From: Bacillota bacterium
GTDB lineage: Bacteria; Bacillota; Clostridia; Acetivibrionales; DTU013
Reading direction: 5' to 3'
Assembly: GCA_023409735.1 (NCBI GenBank)
Contig: JAEYRB010000050.1
Coordinates: 1 to 64,000, forward strand
Length of the DNA stretch: 64,000 nt
The notes beneath the pieces are model-generated. The model searched no databases. It was not told where the DNA came from and was given only the letters and a program-made list of their open reading frames with translations. Below, one piece after another: positions 53,096 through 63,500 of this stretch. Made by a program: the position numbers and the translations under genes. Within the stretch, counting starts at the first letter, position 1. Each line of letters opens with the position of its first letter.

Positions 53096-56000
53096 ATGAG
53101 CGAATCTTCTCCACTTAAAAAAATCAAAGTAGTTGTAAACGGACATGAAATTGAGGTATATGAGAATCTTACAATTCTTCAGGCACTGCTCCAAGAGGAT
53201 ATTAACATACCACATTTATGTTACGACCTAAGGCTTGAACGTTCTAACGGAAGCTGTGGCCTTTGTGTAGTAGAGCTTAACGGAGAGCAGGACGTAAAGG
53301 CATGTCAGACTCCGATAAAAGAAGGAATGGTCATCTGCACAAATAGTCCCAGGCTGGAGAACTACAGAAAAATAAGACTTGAGCAGCTTCTTTCCGATCA
53401 CAATGCAGACTGTATTGCTCCATGTGTAATGACTTGTCCTGCAAATATAGATATACAAGGATATCTCAGGCATGTCGGAAATGGAAATTTCAAGGCTGCT
53501 GTACAGGTGATCAAGGACAGCAATCCATTCCCTGTAGTTTGTGGACGTGTTTGCCCGCATCCCTGTGAAGCACAATGCCGCCGTAACCTTGTTGACAAGC
53601 CTATTGCTATAAATTATGTAAAGCGCTTTGTTGCCGACTGGGACATATCTCAGGAGCAGCCATGGATACCGAAAAAGAAGCCATCTACAGGAAAAAGAAT
53701 TGCAATAGTAGGCGCAGGTCCATCCGGCCTTTCTGCTGCCTACTACAGTGCAATAAACGGCCATGATGTAACCGTATTCGAAAGACAGCATTATGCAGGC
53801 GGAATGATGCGTTACGGCATACCTGAATATAGGCTGCCCAAAGAAACAATGGAAAAGGAAATAGACATCATAAGGAGCCTCGGAGTAAAAATTATGACAG
53901 GTAAAGCCCTTGGAACACATATTTCTCTTGAAGACCTTAACAAGGATTTCGACTGTGTATATCTTGCTATCGGCTCGTGGCGCGCGACACCCCTTAATAT
54001 AGACGGTGAGCATATGGACGGCGTATGGCTTGGAATACAGTACCTTGAGCATGTTACGAAGTGTAAAGAAATAAATCTGGGAGATAGTGTTGTGGTTATA
54101 GGTGGCGGTAATACTGCAATAGACTGCTGTCGTGTGGCACTTCGAAAGGGTGCAAAATCCGTCAAGCTTGTATACCGCCGTACCAAGGACCAAATGCCTG
54201 CAGAGTCGTATGAGATACAGGAAGCCATCGATGAAGGTGTGGAGATGATGTTCCTGCTTGCTCCAAACAGTATAGTCATGGAAAATGGCAGAAAGAAGCT
54301 GCACTGCATAGAAATGAAGCTCGGCGAGCCTGATCGTTCCGGCCGTCGCCGTCCGGTGCCAATAGATGGGAGCGACATTGTCATTGAAGCTGATACAGTT
54401 ATCGGAGCTATAGGACAAAGTACAAACACACAATTCCTGTATAATGACTTGCCGGTAAAGCTAAATAAGTGGGGCGATATTGATATAAATGGCAAAACGT
54501 TTCAAACGTCAGAAAATAAGGTATTCGCAGGAGGCGACTGTGTCACCGGCCCCGCAACGGTTATTCAGGCGGTCAGTGCAGGACGTCACGCTGCTGAGGC
54601 TATGGATTGCTTCCTTACAAAGGGATATGTCAAGGAAACAAGTATTGATTACAGCTGTAGCCGCGGCTCAATGGAGGATCTACCCAAGTGGGAGTTTGAA
54701 GAAATGCCTAAAATTACTCGAGCCACAATGCCGGCCTTACCTATAGAGGAACGAAGCGGTAATTTCAACGAGGTAGAACTGGGACTTTCAGAGGAAGCTG
54801 CCAGAGAAGAAGCTCGCCGTTGTCTCAGATGCGGCTGTACGCAGCGTTATTCCTGTGATTTGAGAAAAGAAGCAAGTGCCCACAATATAGTTTATAAAAA
54901 GTCTGCCCATGAAAGGCCATATATTCCAGTCAGCGATGATCACCCGTATATCATGCGTGATCACAATAAATGCATATCCTGCGGTCGCTGTATACGGGCC
55001 TGCGCCGAAATCGAAGGACCCGATGTACTCAGCTTTTACATGAAGCATGGAAGTCTTGTTGTGGGCACGAAAAGCGGCTTGCCACTTGAGCAAACAGACT
55101 GTGTAAGCTGCGGTCAGTGTGTTACTGCTTGCCCATGCGGCGCTCTTGACTATAAACGAGAAAGGGGCAAGGTATTCAGGGCAATAAATGATCCTAATAA
55201 AACTGTAGTGGGCTTCGTTGCACCAGCTGTTCGCAGTATTATTTCCACCAAGCTGGGAGTCTCCTATGATGAAGCCTCTCCATTTATCGCCGGATTACTG
55301 AAGAAGCTCGGCTTTGATAAGGTATTTGACTTTGCATTCTCCGCCGATCTGACTGTTGTCGAGGAAACTACAGAGTTCCTCAAGCGTATTGAAGGAAACG
55401 GAATATTGCCTCAATTCACTTCCTGCTGTCCGGGCTGGGTCAACTTTGTAGAAAAAAGATATCCTGAAATAATCCCCCACCTTTCAAGCTGCAAGTCACC
55501 GCAGATGATGATGGGCGCAACCGTTAAAAGCCATTACGCCAATCTGGAGGGTATTGACAAAAATGACCTGTATGTGGTTTCAATAGTACCCTGCCTTGCA
55601 AAGAAGTATGAGGCCGCACGTCCTGAATTCGCACCTGATGGGATACGTGACGTTGACGCAGTAATATCCTCCAGTGAAATGCTGGAAATGCTCAACCTGG
55701 CACGTATAGATATTTCAGAGATCAAGCCGCAGGAATTTGACGGGCCATATAATAATGTATCAGGTGCAGGTGTACTCTTCGGAGCATCAGGCGGCGTTTC
55801 CGAGGCAGCATTAAGAATGGCTGTATCAAAGCTCACAGGAGACAATTCTGACGAGAATCTTGAATTTAAAGAAACTCGTGGTTTTGAGGGCATCAAGGAA
55901 GTAACTGTCGAGGCTGCAGGAAAGACGCTTCGTGTTGCTGTTATAAGTGGATTAAACAATGTCGAGCCTATAGTGAACAAACTCATAAATGGAGAAGACG

Positions 56001-56293
56001 TTGGCTACGACCTGATCGAGGTAATGGCATGTCCCGGAGGATGTATCAGCGGAGCCGGTCATCCTGTACCTCAAAAAATAGATGCTCTGCAGAGGCGTCA
56101 GCAGGTCCTTGTTAACATAGACAAGGAGGCTAAGTACCGTAAATCCGAAGAGAACCCAAGTATAAAGATGCTCTACAGCGATTTCTATGGTGAAGCAAAT
56201 TCTCCGCTGGCGCACAAGCTCTTACATACTACCTACTCTCCAAAGGTCGGAGACAGCAAAATAAGCATCTCAGGCAGGTCCTGCAGAATATAG
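53096..56293 (+). CDS. GltD-like flavoprotein fused to [FeFe] hydrogenase
   Basis: A 1065-residue multidomain hydrogenase. In order: 2Fe-2S ferredoxin (CYDLRLERSNGSCGLC, about 6-80); GltD-type N-terminal cluster region (CIAPCVMTCPANIDIQ, VVCGRVCPHPCEAQC); FAD and NAD(P)-binding domains of glutamate-synthase-small-subunit type (GAGPSGLSAAYY, GGGNTAIDCCRVALRKGA, FAGGDCVTGPATVI, about 190-520); two [4Fe-4S] motifs (CISCGRCIRAC, CVSCGQCVTACPCG, about 620-690); and the H-cluster domain (TSCCPGW, VPCLAKKYEAARPE, VEVMACPGGC). It likely links NAD(P)H and H2, perhaps with ferredoxin. The second H-cluster motif has Val where MPC is usual. Ribosome site GAGG. Confidence 0.95.
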   Translation: MSESSPLKKIKVVVNGHEIEVYENLTILQALLQEDINIPHLCYDLRLERSNGSCGLCVVELNGEQDVKACQTPIKEGMVICTNSPRLENYRKIRLEQLLSDHNADCIAPCVMTCPANIDIQGYLRHVGNGNFKAAVQVIKDSNPFPVVCGRVCPHPCEAQCRRNLVDKPIAINYVKRFVADWDISQEQPWIPKKKPSTGKRIAIVGAGPSGLSAAYYSAINGHDVTVFERQHYAGGMMRYGIPEYRLPKETMEKEIDIIRSLGVKIMTGKALGTHISLEDLNKDFDCVYLAIGSWRATPLNIDGEHMDGVWLGIQYLEHVTKCKEINLGDSVVVIGGGNTAIDCCRVALRKGAKSVKLVYRRTKDQMPAESYEIQEAIDEGVEMMFLLAPNSIVMENGRKKLHCIEMKLGEPDRSGRRRPVPIDGSDIVIEADTVIGAIGQSTNTQFLYNDLPVKLNKWGDIDINGKTFQTSENKVFAGGDCVTGPATVIQAVSAGRHAAEAMDCFLTKGYVKETSIDYSCSRGSMEDLPKWEFEEMPKITRATMPALPIEERSGNFNEVELGLSEEAAREEARRCLRCGCTQRYSCDLRKEASAHNIVYKKSAHERPYIPVSDDHPYIMRDHNKCISCGRCIRACAEIEGPDVLSFYMKHGSLVVGTKSGLPLEQTDCVSCGQCVTACPCGALDYKRERGKVFRAINDPNKTVVGFVAPAVRSIISTKLGVSYDEASPFIAGLLKKLGFDKVFDFAFSADLTVVEETTEFLKRIEGNGILPQFTSCCPGWVNFVEKRYPEIIPHLSSCKSPQMMMGATVKSHYANLEGIDKNDLYVVSIVPCLAKKYEAARPEFAPDGIRDVDAVISSSEMLEMLNLARIDISEIKPQEFDGPYNNVSGAGVLFGASGGVSEAALRMAVSKLTGDNSDENLEFKETRGFEGIKEVTVEAAGKTLRVAVISGLNNVEPIVNKLINGEDVGYDLIEVMACPGGCISGAGHPVPQKIDALQRRQQVLVNIDKEAKYRKSEENPSIKMLYSDFYGEANSPLAHKLLHTTYSPKVGDSKISISGRSCRI

Positions 56294-56449
56294 AAATGTA
56301 GTTCGGGCATACTGATAAGTATACAGTTGTTGGTCTGTATGTCGACACACATTGGCATGCAGACTAATCGTTAAAAATATAACTACTTCGTTGCATTTAA
56401 CAATAATATATGTTATATTTTACATGATTTAAATTAGGAGGTAATGATA

Positions 56450-57697
56450 ATGAGCGTATTAAAAGGTGCAGCAATTTTTGGACAGTCCGGTGGACCTACC
56501 TCGGTTATAAACGCAAGTGCTGCAGGCGTTTTTCAAGAAGCCCTTAAACAGGAATGCATAACAGCTGTTTATGGTGCGGCCCACGGTATCAGAGGAATAC
56601 TTGAAGAAAAATTCTATGATATGAGCAAGGAAGATCAGTATGAGCTGGATCTGATGAAGACTACTCCCTCATCTGCTCTGGGTTCTGTTCGTTATAAGCT
56701 TAAAAACGCTGACGAGGATGACACTGATTACTTGAGACTTCTTGAAGTGTTTAAAAAATATAATATCAGATATTTCTTCTACAATGGTGGAAACGATTCA
56801 ATGGATACCTGCAACAAGATAAGTAAGTTTATGCAAAAATCCGGTTACGAATGCAGAGTAATGGGTGTTCCAAAGACTATAGACAATGACCTTTGGGGAA
56901 CCGATCACTGCCCCGGCTACGGAAGTGCAGCTAAATATATTGCCACCTCCACTATGGAAGTTTATCATGATGCAAGAGTATATGATAAGGGTATGATTAC
57001 TGTCCTTGAAATTATGGGAAGAAATGCAGGCTGGCTTACAGCTTCTGCAGCACTCGCATCCTATGCAGGACATGGACCCGACCTTATATACCTTCCTGAG
57101 ATTCCATTTGATATGGACAAGTTCATAGCCTCAGTAATGGAAATCTATAAAAAGCAGAACAACGTTATTATCGCTGTTTCCGAAGGAATCAGAGATAAAG
57201 ACGGTAAATATATATCTGAATACGGCTCAGATCTGGCACAGAGCAAGGATGCATTCGGACATGCTCAGCTTGGCGGTCTTGCGGTAACACTTGCAAACAT
57301 ACTTAAGGAAAAAACCCGCGCAAAGGTTCGTGGAATAGAGTTCAGCCTTCTTCAGAGATGTGCAGCTCACTGCGGTTCACTTACAGATGTTAACGAAGCT
57401 TATCTTGCAGGCCAGATGGCAGTGAGGTTTGCAGTTGAAGGAAAGACTGATTACATGGTAGGTTTTGAAAGAGCTGAGGGTTCTGCTTATAAATGCAATA
57501 TCAAGCTCATCAACCTTACCGATGTTGCTAATACCGAAAAGAAGATACCGAGAGAATGGATCAATGACGAGGGCAACGGCCTTAATAAGCAGTTCATTGA
57601 TTATGCTCTTCCGCTTATCCAGGGTGAATCAAGGCCTCCAATGGAGAACGGACTTCCAAGGTTTACACACCTCAAGAAGGTATTTGCGACTAAGTAG
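56450..57697 (+). CDS. pfp: Diphosphate-dependent 6-phosphofructokinase
   Basis: 415-residue PFK. The active-site PKTIDNDL (with Lys in place of the Gly of ATP-dependent enzymes) marks use of pyrophosphate; GGNDSMDT is the nucleotide loop, and MGRNAGWLTA and GFERAEGS fit the sugar-phosphate site. Reversible fructose-6-phosphate phosphorylation. The start (MSVLKGAAIFGQSGG) has AGGAGG. It follows the hydrogenase gene by about 155 bases, on the same strand. Confidence 0.92.
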   Translation: MSVLKGAAIFGQSGGPTSVINASAAGVFQEALKQECITAVYGAAHGIRGILEEKFYDMSKEDQYELDLMKTTPSSALGSVRYKLKNADEDDTDYLRLLEVFKKYNIRYFFYNGGNDSMDTCNKISKFMQKSGYECRVMGVPKTIDNDLWGTDHCPGYGSAAKYIATSTMEVYHDARVYDKGMITVLEIMGRNAGWLTASAALASYAGHGPDLIYLPEIPFDMDKFIASVMEIYKKQNNVIIAVSEGIRDKDGKYISEYGSDLAQSKDAFGHAQLGGLAVTLANILKEKTRAKVRGIEFSLLQRCAAHCGSLTDVNEAYLAGQMAVRFAVEGKTDYMVGFERAEGSAYKCNIKLINLTDVANTEKKIPREWINDEGNGLNKQFIDYALPLIQGESRPPMENGLPRFTHLKKVFATK

Positions 57698-57851
57698 GAC
57701 AACACACAGAACACACAGGGACGGTTAGTGTGAACAGGGTTTTCATCCGTTATTGTGTGCGGCTTGCGGCATGGATGTTCTCACATGTTTTAACCGAAGT
57801 ACTGCAAGCAGCAGAGCAATAAGCCAAATAAGGCATGACTAAGTAATATTA

Positions 57852-57883
57852 ACCGGGTAGCATCAAGCTATCCGGTCTTTTCG
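57852..57883 (+). terminator. Intrinsic terminator after pfp
   Basis: ACCGGGTAGC and GCTATCCGGT arms around ATCAA, then CTTTTC. About 155 bases past the stop. Confidence 0.8.
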
Positions 57884-57894
57884 TGCTCGGGCGC

Positions 57895-57972
57895 TTGTCA
57901 AGGGGACGGGGTTTGACAACCTCGTTTGACTGTACTCTCTCCGGGACGTTGTCAAGGGGACGGGGGTTTGAC
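57895..57972. repeat. Tandem direct repeat, unit about 54 bp
   Basis: TTGTCAAGGGGACGGGG with following TTTGAC recurs at 57895-57917 and 57949-57972, and both are followed by TCTCTCCG. It is more GC-rich than its surroundings. Confidence 0.65.
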
Positions 57973-58031
57973 TATCCTCTCTCCGTGTGTTTAATGAGAT
58001 TCTATACTTTCATTCCCTGTGATATCGCAAC

Positions 58032-58523
58032 TCATCGTTTATATTTGCCAATTATGCTCCCTTGCTGAATAATGTGTCCACTCATTACATCAAGCAAATT
58101 TTTCTTTTTTGCAGTACAATCCAAATCCAAAAAACAGTCTAATGCATAAAAGCGAAAAATATATCTATGAGTGTTTCTAATAAATACAGGCTGCTTTGGT
58201 CCTCTATATCTATTTACACCGTAGGCTTTACCCTGTATTGCATTATGTAATGAAGCAACATGTGAGCCATAGGGTATATTTTCAGGTATTTTTTCTGTTT
58301 TAGGAATATTCCATATTAACCAGTGATTATATGCTTTCATTAATGGAATATCCAAATCGTCCATTATTATAGCAATAGATACCGTATCATCACTAAGTTC
58401 ATATAATTGGAATTCCGGAGAAACATCTGCGCCAAAGCCTGTATGCCTTTTAGGCATATACTCGTTATTTTCAAAAGATGGACTTATTATTTTTATTTCT
58501 CTCACATTACATCGCCCTTTCAT
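58032..58523 (-). CDS. PEBP/YbhB-family protein
   Basis: 163 residues of the phosphatidylethanolamine-binding-like family. DDLDIPLMKAYNHWLIWNIP and YRGPKQPVFIRNTHRYIFRFYALD match the ligand-pocket motifs (Asp, His). The start may be the ATG here or a GTG six codons later preceded by AAAGGG. No signal peptide. Small-molecule ligand unknown. Stands alone. Confidence 0.88.
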   Translation of the reverse strand: MKGRCNVREIKIISPSFENNEYMPKRHTGFGADVSPEFQLYELSDDTVSIAIIMDDLDIPLMKAYNHWLIWNIPKTEKIPENIPYGSHVASLHNAIQGKAYGVNRYRGPKQPVFIRNTHRYIFRFYALDCFLDLDCTAKKKNLLDVMSGHIIQQGSIIGKYKR

Positions 58524-58708
58524 CTCGGAATGCCTCTAATCATGAGTAAACATAAGCAGGCATCCTTTCAATATTCCCATAATTATATATTAACGGTAAA
58601 ATTTTTCCATTAATATATAAATTTATTAGTTATTCATATGCAAAAATACGTCCTACTTTTAAAGTAGTAGCCTTCACTGCATCGGTAGATACACTATGAC
58701 ACAAAAGA

Positions 58709-60067
58709 TCACAGCATACCCCTCTTTACTTCACACAGCAGCTCCTCAGCAATTTCCGTCAAATATTGCTTCTCATTTAAAGAAGGCTCCTCCAGCACTC
58801 TATCCAGCAGCAGCTTCAAGGCTATGCCCACTTCTCGGCCCTCACTGAAGCCCATATTTAAAAGGTCCCTCCCGCTTATGGCAAGATTCTTCAGACTGAA
58901 GCAGCCGTTTCCCTCCTTTAGTTCAAGGTATAGTTTTTCAATTGCATCCACATACCTTATACCCTTTTCAATGTCCTTGGGCGTTTGCGCACGTTTATCT
59001 GCACGCTTTACTTTCAAAAGGTCAATAAAGATATCATCTCCAACTGCATTTACTGCCCTTGCTACTGCCTTTGGTTGAGGAAGAATCTCACGGTCGTGAA
59101 ATTTAATAAGTCTTAGAATCCTTTCAATGCTTTTTCGATCAAATCTTAATCTTTTAAGCACATTATCGGCTATTGTCACGCTCTTAGCCGGATGTCCATA
59201 ATAGTGGTCTATCCCCTTTTCATCTGTTGTACGTGTAACTGCCTTACCTGTATCATGCAGCAGCATTGTCCATCTTAGGCACAAATCATCTTCTACTGCC
59301 GCCACTGCTCTCAGACTATGCTCCCCTACATTGTAAGCGTGATGAGGATTATTCTGTGCAGTCCTGAAACAGGCTTCAACCTCAGGAAGAATATATTCAA
59401 GAATGCCTGTGTCACGCAGTATTGACAGCTTCATGGGATTGCCGGCAGTTAATATGCCATTTAGTTCATCTCTGATCCTTTCTGCACTTACTTTATTAAT
59501 AAGCTTTCCTTGCTCCTTCATTGCCTTAAGAGTGTCATCATCTATCTCAAATCCAAGTCTTGCAGCAAATCTCACTGCTCTTAGCATCCGCAGAGCATCC
59601 TCCCTGAATCTGTCATCCGGGCTGCCAACAGATCTTATCAATCCTGTTACCAGATCAGCTCTTCCTCCAAATGGATCAACAATGCCTTTTTCTTTATTCC
59701 ACGCCATAGCATTAATGGTGAAATCTCTGCGTCTCAGATCTTCCCCAACTCTGTCTGTAAACTCAACATGACTTGGATGTCTTCCATCCTCATATTCGCC
59801 GTCAATTCGGAAGGTTGTGACCTCATAGGCTTCACCATTTAACACAACGGTAACAGTGCCGTGCTTCAGGCCCGTATCCACTGTTTTTGGGAAAAGCCGC
59901 TTTACCTCTTCAGGTGTTGCATTTGTTGTAACATCCCAGTCCTTGGGTGTCCTTCCCAGTATAGAATCTCTTATACAGCCGCCTACAGCATATGCTTCAT
60001 GGCCGCTTCCTTGTAATATCTTCAATATATTTTGTATATCTTCCGGTGGATTAATAATTATCTGCAT
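58709..60067 (-). CDS. cca: CCA tRNA nucleotidyltransferase with HD domain
   Basis: 452-residue tRNA 3'-end CCA-adding enzyme (class II). GGCIRDSILGRTPKDWDVTT has the catalytic DxD, then RRRDFTINAMAWN and the RFAARLGFEIDDDT (RNA-binding neck). Residues about 250-370 carry an HD domain (LLHDTGKAVT, HDREIL) likely phosphohydrolase. The start has GAGGGAC upstream. Monocistronic, opposite to the macroglobulin-like gene. Confidence 0.95.
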   Translation of the reverse strand: MQIIINPPEDIQNILKILQGSGHEAYAVGGCIRDSILGRTPKDWDVTTNATPEEVKRLFPKTVDTGLKHGTVTVVLNGEAYEVTTFRIDGEYEDGRHPSHVEFTDRVGEDLRRRDFTINAMAWNKEKGIVDPFGGRADLVTGLIRSVGSPDDRFREDALRMLRAVRFAARLGFEIDDDTLKAMKEQGKLINKVSAERIRDELNGILTAGNPMKLSILRDTGILEYILPEVEACFRTAQNNPHHAYNVGEHSLRAVAAVEDDLCLRWTMLLHDTGKAVTRTTDEKGIDHYYGHPAKSVTIADNVLKRLRFDRKSIERILRLIKFHDREILPQPKAVARAVNAVGDDIFIDLLKVKRADKRAQTPKDIEKGIRYVDAIEKLYLELKEGNGCFSLKNLAISGRDLLNMGFSEGREVGIALKLLLDRVLEEPSLNEKQYLTEIAEELLCEVKRGML

Positions 60068-60500
60068 GTGTCCCTCTATCAATTGATTTATTAATAATTA
60101 TGTACTCACTCACCTGAATTAATCAATAAAGCACTACCCTGCTTTACTCAAACCTTTGCTAAAAAGTTCAGCTACAGATATTGTGTAATGAATGGACAAC
60201 TTCCATAATGCAATTATAATGCGCCTTTTCAGCTTTTCGCAATTCTCACATAGTACCTCAACGCTAATGAAGTAAGCTTACTATGAATTTTCACCTTATT
60301 CGAACCTTTTTCATAGTTTTCATATGGTAATTCAATATCAACATATTACAAAACACCTGTGGTATATCTTATTATACCCCACATTTAGCATCAATAATTA
60401 TTTAATGATTTCGAAACAAATGCTATTCCGGCTACGTCATAAATAGGTAAAGACAATAGTTAACAGTGTACATATATAATAAGAATATGAGGTCATGTGT
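60068..60500. other. Intergenic region before the macroglobulin gene
   Basis: About 430 AT-rich bases with no gene; contains the promoter regions of cca and the downstream gene, not clearly read. Confidence 0.35.
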
Positions 60501-63500
60501 ATGAAAAACAAATTCATGGGTTTCCTAAAAAGCAGAACATTCATTACAATTGCGGCAACAGCAGCAGTTTTGGCAATTGCAGTTGTGGCTGCAGCCCGGC
60601 TTGGACTTTTTGCAGGCAAAACACCCGCTGAAGTATTTAAGCCACAAAAGGATACTACAATGTATACACCGGCCAGCCTGAATATAACTGCGGTGGAATC
60701 AGACAGTCTCGGCGTTAGCCCTACTTCGGCATTCAAGCTAAAATTCAGCGGCCCTGCTGATGAGAATTCGCTGGAGCAAGCTCTCAGTGTCAAGCCTGAG
60801 CAGACCTTTAAACTGAAAAAGGTAAATAACAGCGAATATGATCTGGTGTTCGATCAGCCGCTTGAGACCGACAGCATATACCAATTCATTCTAAGTGATA
60901 AAAACACAGGCGAGAAAAAATCATGGGCATTTCAAACAAAAAAGAGCTTAAATGTCCTAAGGACTCTCCCAAGAGACAAGGCGGTACAGGTGCCTGTCAA
61001 CTCGGGTATTGAAATCACCTTTAATTGCGAAGGCATACAAAAACCTGAAGATTACTTTGAAATTACACCTTCAGTAAAAGGCCGCTTTGAGCAGCACAGC
61101 AAAACTCTTGTTTTTGTACCTGAAAGTCTTGACAAAAACACTATCTACACGGTCAAAATTAAAAAAGGAGTTGGCATAAACGGGAGCAATGAAAAGCTGT
61201 CTAATGATTATTCCTTCACATTCCAGACTGAAATTGCTGAAAACATAAAGAATACTACTTATTTTAGCTTCTCACAGAATTTGTTCACTGTGTCACCTAA
61301 GTCAGTACCAGCCCTTCAGATATATGCCGAGGACAGCCTTATAGATAAGGAGGTCTCTGTTCAGCTTTTCAACTATCCTGACACTGACAGCTTTATTACT
61401 GATTTAAAAGCATCGGTAAAAACCCCTTATTGGGCATTGAGTAACGATAATGATGTTGTCTATGATGAATCCAAGCTTGTCAAAGCCTCATCAGTTAAAG
61501 CCAGAATAGTATCTAATCAGGATAACTTCTGGAATAACAACTTCCTTCTTCTGCCTGAGTCACTCCCTGACGGATATTATCTAGTAAAGGTTGATATTGA
61601 AGGGAAATACTATTATGCACAATTTCAGGTAAATGCAGCGGCAGTGTACCTAATGGTTACACAAAACAAAGCACTTGCCTGGGTAAATGACTCACTAACA
61701 GGAACTCCGTTAAAAAATGCTGAGGTGACCATCAATGATGCTAATTCCTCAAAAACCGATGAAACCGGAATGGCAGTTCTGAAAAATGAAATACAGGAAT
61801 CATCTGACACAAGCTATTTATACTTTACCATAAAGCCGGAACATATGCTCCCATATGTTGCACAGGTCAGCAGTAATTCACCATACTTCTATAACAGTAG
61901 ATATTATTATGGCTCTAATATAAATACTGTTGATAATTATTGGTCCTATATGTATCTTGATAAGAGCATATATCTTCCAAGCGACACTATAAATGTATGG
62001 GGAATTTTGAAGCCCCGAAACAGCAAGAGCTCAGAAACCGAAGCCAAGCTTGAGCTAATCAGGTATGACTATTCCGGATATGATGAAAACGTGTCAGTTC
62101 TAAGCTCAAAAAAGGTGAAGATCTCCTCCAACGGTACATTTTCCGGCAGTCTTAATCTTGCAAACTACAATCCCGGCGGCTATAATATCCGGCTAGTCAT
62201 GGGCGATCAAACCGTAATAATGCAGCAGTATCTACAGGTAATTGAGTATACTAAGCCTGCTTACAAAATAGATATAACATCGAACCATAACTTCATGTAT
62301 GCTTGGGAAGAGAACAATTTTAAGATCAATGCAGCCTTCTTCGAGGGAACACCTGCATCAGGAATAAAGCTGGATTATAATTGCTATGTTGGTGGAGGCT
62401 TTAATAAGGAAGGTCAATTGACCAGCGACGAAACAGGTTCCTCCACCCTATCTATTGTCCCGGACTCCGGGGAAAAAGGCTGGAGACCGACATCAATGAA
62501 TCTCAGGGTCAGCAACAGTGAAGCTGAGGAGCAGCAGGTCAATGCATACAGCAATGTTCTTGTATTCCCTAAGGATACAATGATAGAAGTCAATAGTTCA
62601 ATGGATGGCCAATCTGTTAAAGCTGAAATATTGACAAGCATGATAGACCTGACAAAGCTTGGCGACTCCAAAGCAAATTACTACTCTCAGGATGAATACA
62701 GAGGTGCCCCTGTGAACATGAGTGTTACTGCTACACTTTATGAGAGCCATTATGAAAAAATAGTAACCGGTACCTATTATGATTACATCAATAAGGTTAC
62801 CCGTGAGAAGTATAATTATGAAGAGGTCAAAAATGTCATAAATAAATATACCTTCACTACAGTAGACGGCAAGCATGAAATCAATTTTACTGCAGACAAG
62901 GATAAATGGTATTACCTTGAGATCAGTTGCAAAGACTCGGCAGGACGTTCAATAACCGAGACTGAATATCTAAACACCTGGAATTATTACAATATGTACA
63001 ATCAAGACAAATATACAATAGAAACCGGATACAACAAATACAAGCTCAACGAAAAGGTCAACCTGAATGTTAACTATAATGGTGAGACTGCTCCAAGCAG
63101 CAACAGATACCTCTATGTCCGCTTAATGAATGGAATTCTGGACTTCAGTGTGGTAAATGATCCATCTTACAGCTTTGTTTACGATAAAAGCCTTATACCA
63201 AATATGTATGTTAAGGCTGTATGTTTTGACGGTATCCGCTTACATGACATAGGCATGCAGCAATACATCTATGACAGCAATGAAAAGAAGCTTGACATAA
63301 GCGTTACTGCTGATAAGGAAAGCTACAAGCCAGGAGATACAGTTAATCTTTCATTTAGTGTGAAGGGCCCTGATGGCAAGCCATGCAGCTCTGAAATAAA
63401 TATAAGCGTAGTTGATGAGGCACTGTTTAGTTTGTGGCAGCAAAACGTGGATATTCTCTCAGGACTATACTCACCGGCAGTATCAAGTGGATTAATGTCC

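Larger units (their letters stand above)
57698..58031. other. Intergenic region with terminator and repeats
   Basis: About 330 bases between pfp and the PEBP gene. Holds the terminator at 57852-57883 and a near-tandem GC-richer repeat at 57895-57972. Confidence 0.45.

Noticed and set aside
53228..54433. 401-codon minus-strand frame inside the hydrogenase gene
   Set aside because: It is antisense to a clearly recognised multidomain enzyme and encodes no recognisable family.
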